Shown here: positions 33,396-45,100 of the stretch, in pieces | Position numbering within the stretch: position 1 is the first letter of the stretch | Layout: the number at the start of each line of letters is the position of its first letter | DNA from: Mactromeris polynyma | Lineage: Eukaryota > Mollusca > Bivalvia > Venerida > Mactridae | Assembly: GCA_032209605.1 (NCBI GenBank) | Contig: JASFXZ010000029.1 | Coordinates: forward strand, 1,291,001-1,355,000 | Length of the DNA stretch: 64,000 nucleotides | Reading direction: 5' to 3' | Position numbers and translations under genes: made by a program | Notes under the pieces: model-generated | Database searches by the model: none | The model's input: only the letters and a program-made list of their open reading frames with translations | What the model was told of the DNA's origin: nothing

Positions 33396-35867
33396 ATAAG
33401 ATAAGTCAGTGGACATATTGTGTCTTCTCTTTGCTGACACTATACACAGGTAGTGTCTCTCCTACCCGCTTTTCTTTATGCGAGAAGTCAATTGATTATC
33501 GATACTTATGAATAATAGATACATCGAAATGACGAAAAAATTCATCCAAAACAAAAGTGGAAGTTGGTGTGCTGTCAAAAGATTTTGTCTAAAACTTCGC
33601 CGTACCTATCTTATGTGTTCAAGGAAAAATAAATTTATATTTTTCTTATTTGTTTTGCACAAAAATACACACTTCATAATAATGAGCAAGCGAGATAGTC
33701 AAAGTAATACATAAGCATGTAGCAAGAAGTGAGAAATCATGGACTGAAAGCATTTAAAAGGCATTTTAGTAAATGATACTTGATATATTGATGTATCGTC
33801 GATAATTTTCATCCAATATGTCGATATGCATTTTGCCGAATCAATTAAAGCTCTAGTTTTTAATTAGATTGAAAGCTGATGGTGGCATTGTTTGTTTTTA
33901 TGTGTGTTGAGAAATATATTACGAAAGTATTTATACCTTGTTTTTTTTCTGTAGAACAGAATTTGTTTAACTATATTGTGGGTCTGTATAGTGTTTTGTT
34001 TAAAATATAAATCTAGCCATTTTTTATCCTTTTTATATAAGTTCTAATGTTTTGTAGTATTGTTAATATATTATTGTTAATTCTTTGTTTTTTGATTCCC
34101 GGGATTATGTGACAGATTTTAAGGTAGACGATATGGCATTGAATTTTAACGAAATTGTGAAAATGTCGAAGACAACTCATAGGGTACAGATTGAGGTGTT
34201 TTATCATTTTATGGGACCTTTTAAATACGTGTTTGAGTTAATTCTGTTATTGCTGATTGGTTCCTCTGTTCTCTGAAACTTGTTAAGATTACATTACTGA
34301 TTATTTGAGCTTTAAACATTATGTCTATGTAATTGTTGTTTTGGAGTGCGGCTTTAACCCGTATTGATGCATTATGGGTGATGTTTAGTTGTGAGCGTCT
34401 TGGGCTTTGTTTGTGTAGTTTGTAATGTACTTTATCAAGAAATTATTGTCTATAACAAACTTTTGGTCCAATTTTGTAATATAAGTTATTGTTTTTTTGT
34501 TTCCATTTTGTCATTTTTTCTCTGTCTCATTTTTGTACAATTTGAAAATATATATTTACACATTCATGTAAGCTTGATTGTCATGAGACCTTTTTGCTTA
34601 TTTAAATCATTTTCACATACACTTCCTGGACAAACCGTCCTGGGGTCTTATGGTAAGTTGTGGTCAGGACCTATTTGGGGCTCAAACCCACAATTTCTGG
34701 GTAGAGTGACTAATCGGAAGACCACAATCAATTGTCTGTTGATAGTACAATGAGTTTATGAGTTCGTTTTTTTTTACCGAATTTTCATCTTGAAAGAACC
34801 TATTTTCAACCTTCATACCTTTCAAACAGAAAGAAAACAAATTCAACAGTCGACATGAATTATATATATATATAATTATATTTTATCACCAAAAAAATTT
34901 TAAACTCAAGTTTGTACAATTTTTCACCAAAAGTGCTGTCAGAGGCACTGTGAATGCTTTTTTTCTCAACATTTAACCTTGAAATGTTCACTGACAATCT
35001 TATGTTATTTATAAACTGTATCAAAACAAGAGAATAAAGTTTGTGTCTGACCACTAAAAATTAATTGTCAAAAATCACTTTCAATTGTTGCTGACTTTTG
35101 GGTGGGTTCGATAAGTTTTCGATTTTGACTGTCTATCGGGGCAACACTACGAATGACAGATTTCTTGTCCATCACTCTGTACCTGTATCTTGCAAATTGA
35201 CCCCTATACTATTATCATTGATGCCAAATCTTCATTGTGAATCCTGGTTTTATTTAAAACAACCAGTGTGATTTTCCTTGAGCAGTCTCTTAAAGTTGTG
35301 TTTAATTCTTCTGAATTATTAAGATTTTTTCTGGGATGCGTTATTACATGTCGATGATTGAGCACAAGTTACTTTGTTTGTAAATTTGGATAAAAGCTTA
35401 ACTGCTGAAAATGTCACAAAAATAATCACGTCATATTGCTTCAGAATAAAAAATATGAAATATATATATAAATATTAACTTTTCATGGTAGGATGTATTA
35501 GGTATCCTTTGTTTTGTATGTGACTCACTTGGCTCATGTAATTCAATGGTTTTATCTACAAGTTACTACTACGTATATAGTTGCTTTGTAGTTTATGCAG
35601 AGATATATTGTTTGATTCTTTTCTTTGTATTCTCTAATTAAATGTTTGAATGCGAGTGCCTATATGCATATACAGTGTATTTTTAGAAATAAATATCTTA
35701 TGTTATTTCTTATTCAAACTTTCCCCCATGTTTTTGGTATCTGTTTTTCAGACAGACTGTATTTCATAAGGCAAAGTTTTGTTAATAACAAAGTATTATA
35801 AAAGTACCAGCTTTAAACATGTTTTCCTTATTTCGTTCTCTATTATAAACCTTTCTCTTTGATGTAC

Positions 35868-36043
35868 AGTCGAAGCTCGTTTATTTGAAAACCTTTTATC
35901 CAAATACTCGGTATCATCCGAAATAAATATCAGGTCTCTTTGTATCTTATGCTCGTCGAATAGAAATGGCCTATTTGAAATCATGTATTATTTGAAGTAA
36001 AACTTTGGACACGTTGAATTCGAATGAACGAGGTTCGACTGTA
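35868..36043. mobile_element. ACAGTCGAAGCTCGTTTATT MITE
   Basis: Inverted ends ACAGTCGAAGCTCGTTTATT and GAATGAACGAGGTTCGACTGT. The body contains TATCATCCGAAATAAATAT. A second copy is at 44142-44322, and a partial copy is at about 17868-17938 in the opposite sense. Confidence 0.7.
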
Positions 36044-36185
36044 TCAAATTAAATTGCTATGTCTTTACACAGAACAGAAGTAAACATTTCTGCTGTATGC
36101 AGTAACAATAGTTTGTACAAGTTTTATTACTGAATGAAATCATACAATTGGATATAATGTTATAGCTGTTGAATAAAAGTGATAG

Positions 36186-36502
36186 ATAGTTCCTACATCT
36201 ACAATATATACCTCCCTCATCAGCCATTTTGATAGGCAAAACTGATAAGCCCTTATAGGAGTAATTCCCAAGTATGTGACAATTGAGAAAATACCAAGAG
36301 AATTCGCAAGTGCCAACCACTATTTCTTCAACTTACTGAACCAAATGCCCACATGAGCATAATGGATAAGTTAATTTTTATACCTGATTAGTGAATCATC
36401 GTTTATATTATATTCCCTATAAACTTTAAGGAAATTTACCTATCAATATGGCTGACAATTCAGAACAAGGGAGGTTGTATATTGTAAATGTATGAACAAT
36501 CT
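36186..36502. mobile_element. TAGTTCCCACATCTACA MITE, copy B (inverted)
   Basis: Same family as 32763-33065 in the opposite orientation, judged by the CTTACTGAACCAAATGCCCA block. The right terminus is more diverged (TTGTAAATGTATGAACAATC). Confidence 0.65.
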
Positions 36503-37507
36503 ACACCAGCAATATACAGGTTACATTTATTGCTCTCCATCTGTTGATTTGCAGTGTTTAGTATTGTCGGCATCTTCTGTCATACTTTCAGCATTTATAT
36601 TTTCACTCAAGTAAGTTGGAAGCCTAATGAAGCATTTGATATTCTCCTACATTGTATATTCTTCATGTATGTTCACATTTAACCAGGAAGCCCTCCTATG
36701 TTCATATATTGCTCTCATTGACTCCCCTATGGTGTCTGTGTAGCAACTCGGTGACTATGAAAATGCCATGTAATCAATACAATTTTTTTTAAGATGATTG
36801 TTCAAACTTTATTTTTTGTATCTAAAGGTTAAACAAAATACATAGCTTTATTCATATGATTCCATATCTTGGTGTACTTAAGGTCATTTGTTGATATATT
36901 TAGTGCATGTGTCTTTCTGGGGGAATTTAAAAAAAAAAGTTTTATGTTAGAAAATATTTTCGAATATTGTGGTTTGAAGTCTTGACGCAGCTGCCATTAT
37001 TCAAGTAAGAATACCACATTTGTCTGTGTTGAATTGATTGAGGGTTTGTGATTAATTCGTGAAATATCAAGAAATGGGTCGGTCATTTTAGATGTCATTT
37101 GTGAATATTATTTTGTTCTTATTCATGATCATACTTACCCTTCTTGTTGTAGATATTGTTGGTTTCTTTAAACACTCTAACAGCTTGTATATAACCATGT
37201 GTAATATATGTACATTCTCTGTGATTCTTACTGAAGTCAATTAATAAATGTATGATTAAATGAAGATTCTTTTTGTTTTTCTTATTTGTCGCCGTGGCAA
37301 CACAAACCAAATGTAACAAGAATTATTTTCCTGTTGTAATTTAACATTAAAACTAATCCAGCCAGTTGACTAGGTGAACACAATACACTCAAAAAGAATG
37401 TCTGGTATTGGATCATACCATCTGCTCATGTATAGAGAGACTATATCTGTATCAGCTGCATCGCTGTTGGTGGGCATTTAGTTTAAACTTATACATATTA
37501 TAGTACT

Positions 37508-37860
37508 GATTGTATGAAATAAGGAAAGAGAGAAAATAAGTTGCTACAGGGAACGCCACATACATAAGACAGTGCCTCCCCACACAGACCTCCGGGAAAA
37601 CAACAATGCATAAAACATAAGGCACTTGAGGAGGTTAAAGGGTACATACGTAAGAGAACAGGGGCACAAGGAATGGCCTGGCCGACCATAAGGGATAACT
37701 AGGAGAATCAAAGAGGACAAACAGTGCATGGGGGATTAATGGATGGAAAAGATCACAGGACAACTCGAGACAACTGGCAACAATAGGCCGAAACTGGGGA
37801 GAAAATAACATGAACACTATATATAGTGAAATAATTGCACAGAGGGGGGGGGATTTAACA
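37508..37860. repeat. Long interspersed repeat, copy 1 (AAGTTGCTACAGGGAACGCC)
   Basis: Block order is A (AAGTTGCTACAGGGAACGCC ... CTCCGGGAAAAC), then B (GGAATGGCCTGGCCGACCAT ... CTGGCAACAATAGGCCGAAA ... TATATAGTGAAATAATTGC), then a poly-G run. Copy 2 (41384-41757) has the same order; copy 3 (52010-52310) has B then A. Confidence 0.65.
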
Positions 37861-38432
37861 TACAAAAGAAGTAATCATTCTTAATGACTGTTTTCCTGGC
37901 TTGCTAACCAGTACTTGTGCCAAACTTGGACCAGGATTGTCGACATTTGGACAACCAAAGCACAGGCTGAAAACAAATGGCACATCATGCAACTATTAAG
38001 TCAAACATATATCTAATATTTCTGTTGGATCTGAATTGAAATATTTATTTTAGCCTAACATGTACACATTTACCTAGCCCCGCATACGTGTCTCTGTACT
38101 CCGACTTTTACACGCGTCGTTCGTACAGCGACAGTATAGAGACGTAACGTCCGTGGCTGGACTAACATTTACCCAAATAATTTATGTTGCACATATTCAT
38201 CATAACAAGAGCGGTCAAAGTGCATTGCTCGACTATCTAAAAATATTTCACAAATACAAGTGTTACACGTTATTGAAATGGAAAGAGCATGTAAAAGCAG
38301 TAACTTGGTGTATTTTTAAAAAGGAGAAAAACTTAGAAATAATAGGAAGATCAAGGGAACTGTTAAGACTGAAGCTCAGACTTACATTTTAAAATGGTAT
38401 ATGTTCTGTTGTCTCCTATGCTATTACAATAC

Positions 38433-38763
38433 ATAGTTCCCACATCTACATTATTTACCTCCCTTGTTCTGAATTGTCGGCCATTTTGATAGGCAAATTT
38501 CCATTAAGTTTATAGGGAATATAATGTAAACGATGATAAAACTAATCTGATAAATAAAAAATAACTTATTAATTATGCTCATGTGGGCATTGGCTCAGTA
38601 AGTTGAAGAAAAAGTGGTTGTCACATGCAAATTCTCTTGGTATTTTCTCAATTATCTCATTTTTGGAAATTACCTATATAAGGGCTTTTTGCCTACCAAA
38701 ATGGCCGACAGTAAAGGACAAGGGAGGTAAATATTGTAGATGTTACATCATGTAGGAACTATG
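38433..38763. mobile_element. TAGTTCCCACATCTACA MITE, copy C
   Basis: Same orientation and block order as copy A, including CATGTGGGCATTGGCTCAGT. The right end carries a small duplication (GATGTTACATCATGTAGG). It is about 400 bp downstream of the SLC22 stop. Confidence 0.7.
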
Positions 38764-38836
38764 TATAGAATATATTTTGATAACAATTGGCAAAAATGTC
38801 GAGCGGGTATACATCAACAATTATTCAGACAAAATT

Positions 38837-38842
38837 TTATTC
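38837..38842 (-). terminator. Candidate polyadenylation signal of the SLC22 gene
   Basis: TTTATT on the plus strand reads AATAAA on the minus strand, about 320 bp downstream of the SLC22 stop codon. It is the nearest canonical hexamer I noticed in the 3' flank. Confidence 0.3.
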
Positions 38843-39159
38843 GTGAAGATTTAATGAAAAAGAAATACAGGTAAATGTAAGTTTTGCAAAATTAAAGTCT
38901 GTGAATAAGGCCCATGAAGAGAGCTTCAAGAGTGTCCATCTTAAGATCAGCCTATACATTTCGTACAAATAACTTTGTGTGTTGAAGGTTGAACGTTTGT
39001 GTTTAATGAGCTGTTTACGTGTATTATCTCATAACTTAACATAGTCCGTTATTGCAATTATTTTAATATTGCGAAGTTGACCAACTCGTCTAAAACACGA
39101 CATCTGTTTACATCATAGTCTCGGGCGACACCTGTATGGTCCTTCTGAATCTCGGAATA

Positions 39160-42100
39160 TTACTTCCTGGCTGCAATTAAAATCTCGTCCTCATTTGATT
39201 GTTCGAGTCTCGAGTCTTTCGTTTCAGGAAAGAAAGAAATAACTAGTGCTGCTAGTAAGGTAAAGGAACCAGTGAAGTTGTACAGAAACCCTGGTATTGA
39301 GTAATTCTGAAAATAATAGAAATAATGTACAGTAAAACTTCCCTTAAAGACCAACTCAATCATAAGACCACCTCAATCATAAGACCACCTCAATCATAAG
39401 ACCACCTCAAAATTAAGAACACAATTATCAAGTCCATTTTCACTTTTTTGCTCTTTATTCAACCTCAAAAGTAAGACCACATCAATGATAAGACCAGTTT
39501 AAAGGGTCTCAAGGGTGGTCGTATCATTGAGGTTTTACTGTACTGTTAAAGTAATGCGAGTCATCGACCAATCTCAGTAATAACATCGATTGTAAACAAA
39601 ACAATAATGTTGATGCTTGTCAGTTTGGCAAATATAAACCCAATTCGATAAGGCTTTCATTATCGATTTATCCATTACATTGTGTATAGGGTGAGCAGGT
39701 TGTTTAAATCATATTTTCAATTATGAACTGATGAATAGGTTGTATACAACACCCCTATAATCGATACTCAGGGGTGTTTGTACAACTCGGTACTATTAGT
39801 TTATCGTCGACGAAATACAAATGAACACTGCTATAGGATTTACAACCTCTTCTATAAGTGACGTCATTTCAAGAAAACGCAACATCGATGTCACTATTTG
39901 CAAGCAGGAAACACCATTTACTCCATATGGTCACTTCGTTTTCATATTGCCATTTGGGTCAAATATTGCTTACTCTCAGTAAACGGGTTTCTGGAAATGA
40001 CGTCACTTAAAGAAAAGGTTGGAAATCGTACAGCGGCGCTCAAATAGTGAGTTATAATGTTTACCATGTGCCAGTTCAATGTTGTCTAAAATACAGTGAA
40101 GCCTCACTAATAAGACCACCTTTCGGACCATTGAAAAATGGTCTTCTTTTTTAGGTGGTTTTCTAATTGAGGTTGAATAAAGTGAAAATGGAGTTGAAAA
40201 CTGTGTTCTTATTTTCGATGTGGTCCTATTATTGAGGTGGTCTTTAAAAGAGGCCTCACTGTAAATACACAAACGATATTTCAATTTGTCAAGTTTCTAG
40301 CCCATCTTTGCCTGAATTAAACATTGCTGGAAGAAATAATCGATTTTTTTTCTCCATTAGTTAAACAAATTAAGCGTCCACTCCATTCATTCTTAAACAT
40401 ACAGGGCGTTAAAAAAGTGTGTTCACACAGTTAAAATTTTATTATTTTTCTAAATACTCTTTACATTTATGTCGCCATTATGACCCAATAGTTCACGTCT
40501 ACACGAGAGTTCTATATAAAACAGAAATTCAAGACTGAAGTACGGTGGCACAGAGGTGACATCCGCAACACTTTATTTATATTGTGGCCACAACTTATTA
40601 AGTTGAGGCCACAACTTACTAACTTGTGGCCTCAACTTAGTAAGTTGTGGCCACAAGTTAATAAGTTGTGGCCACAAGTTAGTAAGTTGTGGCCTCAACT
40701 TAATAAGTTGTGGCCACAATATAAATAAAGTGTTGCGGATGTCACCTCTGTGCCACCGTACAGAAGCAGTATCTTTCATTATGCAATATAAAACTAGTGT
40801 ACAGAGCATTATTCTTATTCTATCTAAAATCATACTTTGTGAACAAACCTTTTAATGCCCTATAGATAGACATTGGATAGTACAAGGTACAATTCCTTAT
40901 TATATCGACGTCAAAACAACGTCATCGTGCATTTGAGTCGTTCGTTTATATACACAATTTATAACAGTGCAGTAAACATACTTAAGCCGCGGCCGTGGTC
41001 CAGTGGTTAGTGCGCTGGACTTGTAACCCGGCGATCTGGGTTCGATTCCCGGTCGCGGCAGGTCACACCCTTCCATGAAAATTTGACAAATTTGTCGATT
41101 TTCCTCCACATGTGGAGAAGTTGCCGGCTCCTTGTGGAAGGGTAAGTTAGTACTGGTAAGAATTCAGTCCAGGAAAAACTGGTTAGGTGAACTGGCCGCC
41201 GTATATAACTGAAATATCGTTGAGAAACGGCGTTAAACCCGATGAAACAAACAAATAGTAAACATACTTACGCACTGAATAATATATGGCGCCAGTACTT
41301 CGGCCAGTCTCCTTGTTGTAGATGTCAATCCAAACCCGGTTGATCTGTCATTAAAGTTATCTCACTATCATTATAGTTATAACAGAGAGAATAAGTTGCT
41401 ACAGGGAACGCCACATACATAAGACAGTGCCTCATTCACAGGCCTCCGGGAAAACAACAGTCCATAAAACATCAGGGATTTGAGAATGTGCAAGGGTAAA
41501 TACGCAAGGGAACAGGGGTGCAATGAATGGCCTGGTCGACCATATAGTACAACTAAGGAGAATTAATAAGGACACACAGGGGGATTTAATGTATGGAATA
41601 CATCACAGGACATGTCAAGACAGCTGGCAACAGAAGGGCCGAAAGGGGGGGAATAACATGAACACTAAATCAAGTGAAATTATTTTCTGTACATGTACGT
41701 GCTTTTACTCTATTAGTTCCCCACAAGAATCAGAGGTGTGGGGGCAATGAACTTGGGTGTATTATCTTTATATGTTCACGGAGAACATACCCCTCGCACG
41801 GGGTTTGAACATACATTTCCAGAATATGACCTTGACCTTCGACATTTATTCAATGTCTGAATATTTGATTGATTTGCACTTTCATAGTTAATGTCGATTA
41901 ATTTTATTTAGTAACTATAACTGCTTGCTGAAAAATTCAGTAGGCCATTTTTTAATTTTACCATTTTATTCTATAAACGGCGGTCATCTTGGACGCAATC
42001 TTAAATTTTGGGACTCGCACCAACTTTAGAAAATTTATGCCGACCGTCTGATAAACTACAGACCCCGACGAACATTTTGGTATATGACATTATTTGTGTT

Positions 42101-45100
42101 ACTCTTGTGGTCACACCCAACCTTAAATTCAGCCTGTAAAATCACCCCACTATATTGCTCTGTGATATAACCAACAAAATGTCAATACTCTTTATATACA
42201 AATAGCCGCGGCCGTGGTCCAGTGGTTAGTGCGCTGGACTTGTAACCCGGCGATCCGGGTTCGATTCCTGGTCGCGGCAGGTCATACCCTTCCATGATAA
42301 TTTGATAAAAATGTCGATTTTCCTCCTCATGTGGAGAAGTTGCCGGCTCCTTGTGGAAGGGTAAGTTAGTACTGGTTAGGTTTCAGTCCAGGAAAAACTG
42401 GTTAGGTGAACCGGCCGCCGTATATAACTGAAATATCGTTGAGAAACGGCGTTAAACCCGATGAAACATCTTATATACAAATTCGAAAGATAAACCCCGA
42501 AATAAATGATATTGTTAAATGTATGTGATGTCAGAGGTCTCTGTACTTTGTAAGGGTAGATCACTGCGCAGGAGAATGAGTTAGTGAGGCATCATAAGGA
42601 CGTCGATTGTTATCAAACAGTGGATTTATCATGGCCAAAGTGGATTTATGTTTGCAATTAAACCTTGTATTAAGGCCAAGAATATTTTGAGTAGACATTT
42701 ATTCGAAATAATCAACTTCAGGTTAATTTTCACTTGTTGTGTTGGAGATATTAAATCTACTGTGAAATAACTCTGGTTTACTTTTGCATGCATTTCTATG
42801 TTTATCTGCTAATGCAATGTAACTACGTACATGTGTTATTTATTTTTAAGTGGTTTATAATATTTTGTTTTTCATTTCTGGCGTCCCTGGCTAATCGAGT
42901 GTCCGTATACAAATGTCATCTTGTTACAACATGACTGTATACTCCGTACATTTAAAAACGCACATTTTTTTACCACCCATACTAAATTTCATTTATTACT
43001 CTCATTTTTTATAAAAATTCTTGTCGATTGTCATGAAATTTAGCATACATTTTGCGTACACATGCACTAATATCGTGTCAATTTCTTTTCTTGTATCCTA
43101 AAATGCATTTAATGAAAATTTTGAAATCCCACATTATGCGTTATTAAATGTACCGAGTATATTATTATTGTGAAATCTAGTGACTGCGTCAAATACTTGA
43201 CATAACATGATATGGGCGCCGCTGTACAATTTCCATCCTCTTCTTTAAGTGACGTCATTGCCAGAAAACGTCACATGTGACGTCACCATTTACTGACAAT
43301 AAGCAATATTTGTCCCATATGGCCATATGAACACGAAGTGACCATATGGAGTAAAGACTGTTTCCTGCTTGCAAATAATGACATCACATGTTGCGTTTTC
43401 TTTAAATGACGTCACTTACAGCTGAGGTTGAAAATCTCACAGCAGCTCTCATAATTATGGACTGTTACCTTAAGTTAGTAGGATACAGTTCCAGAACGTA
43501 AACAGTAAACACAGCATGGGCAGCGCCACTAGACACTTTGGCGACATAAGCAATTGCGTTAATAACATCACCGTGTTCCACAAGACCTGAATCAGAGTTG
43601 TCAATTGAAAATATCATTACTTGTTAACTAACATTTGAATCTAGTTTTCCAACAATGAAGACTACATCGTAATTATGGTACAGTTATTGTTACGATTTTG
43701 AATGGTGTCATGGACCAATGAAAGAAAAGAGCGAACATACGAATTGAACTAGATTTGTTCATAAGGACAATGGAAGATGCAAATATCATCATACCTTTTG
43801 TTTGTGTTATTCCAACCGAAATTCCACATATCCCAGATATTAGGAGTAAGGACAAAATAATCCGATTACGTCCAAGCCTGAAAAGAAAGCAACATTTAAA
43901 AACTACCAACTTATATACTCAGTCCATTTAATAACGCAAAATGTGGGATTTCTAAATTTTCATTAAAATGAGTTTTAGGATACAAGAAAAGAATTTGACA
44001 CGATATTATTGTGTGTGTACGCAACATGCATGCTATATTTCATGACAAACGACAAGTAAATGAGTTTCGAAAGCAAAAAAAATTAAATTAAATGAAGTAT
44101 GGTTGGTACAAAAATGGGCGTTTTAAGGAATTAGATTCGGACCTCGTTTATTCGACATCCTTCTATCCGAATAATATATATCATCCGAAATAAATATAAG
44201 GTTCCGATATACATTGTATATTCTTAGGCACGTCGAATTGAAAGGGGCTCTTCGAAACCATGTATTATTCGAAATAAAAGTTCAGACCCGATGAATTCGA
44301 ATGAACGAGGTCCGACTGTTGTTTAAACTTAACATCGATTCCGAACGAAGTTCTCATATTTTTATATATCACTCTCGATGACTTCTTCCTAGGTTACGAA
44401 TCAGTACTCGCATCGAATTCAGGGCTTGTGAAGTATGTGATCAAGTAGTAAAGCGGGGCTCAACTCAAGACCTTCGGATCAGAGGTCAGGCGGTCTACTA
44501 TACCCTACGACTAATACGAGTAGATTTATAATGATTGAAGCAACAATAAGTGTAATATTGGTCCATGTGTAGTAGTAACATCTTGTATCATAAGTTTCGG
44601 TATCAATACGGATTTTAGCAATCCTCTAAGAAGCAAATGCACTACTCATTTTAATTAACGCACCTGTGTGGCATCGGACTGTGACAATGGGGGAAATGCT
44701 ATACATGTACATGTAACCAGAACTTTGTATCGTCGCTTCTTTCAGCATTAAAGCAATACAAATATTTTTCACCCGCAACACTGGAATAGTGTCAGTTAGA
44801 TGGTATAAACTTTGCTTATTATGCAATGGTTATGGTGACAGGAGAAGTTGGTATGGCAAAAATAGAACATACACAGATGTATAGATATAAGAATTTGGGC
44901 TTTATGTCAACAAGCCAATATTATGATAAAAATAATATGTAACATTTTACATAACTTGACTGAAAATAGTGCCACTGTTAAGTTTGTTGACAAAACGCTC
45001 CGGCCATTACCTATCGGATAACGCACCAAACGCCAAATCGCATACCACCTCCGGCAGAGTGAGAGCCACTATATTTGTGTACAAATTGCCCGCCAACACA

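Larger units (their letters stand above)
30931..39159. other. Convergent intergenic interval between QSER1/PRR12 and SLC22
   Basis: No gene supported. Contents: a 37-bp minisatellite, three copies of a TAGTTCCCACATCTACA MITE, one GGGGTTCCAC element (33205-33395), one CGAGGTTCGACTGT MITE (35868-36043), one permuted repeat (37508-37860) and plain AT-rich DNA (for example 33400-35860). ORFs here are short and compositionally non-coding. Confidence 0.6.

Noticed and set aside
37498..37865. Three overlapping minus-strand ORFs rich in Leu/Ser/Pro
   Set aside because: They lie wholly in an interspersed repeat present three times in the window with frame-breaking differences.
40573..40833. 86-codon minus-strand ORF with LWPQL repeats
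   Set aside because: It is translation of the 21-bp units of the palindrome; no start context or splice sites, and it lies within an SLC22 intron.
40984..41060. tRNA gene
   Set aside because: It has A- and B-box-like sequences but is fused to a SINE body and tail and recurs at 42205, so it is a SINE head, not a functional tRNA gene.
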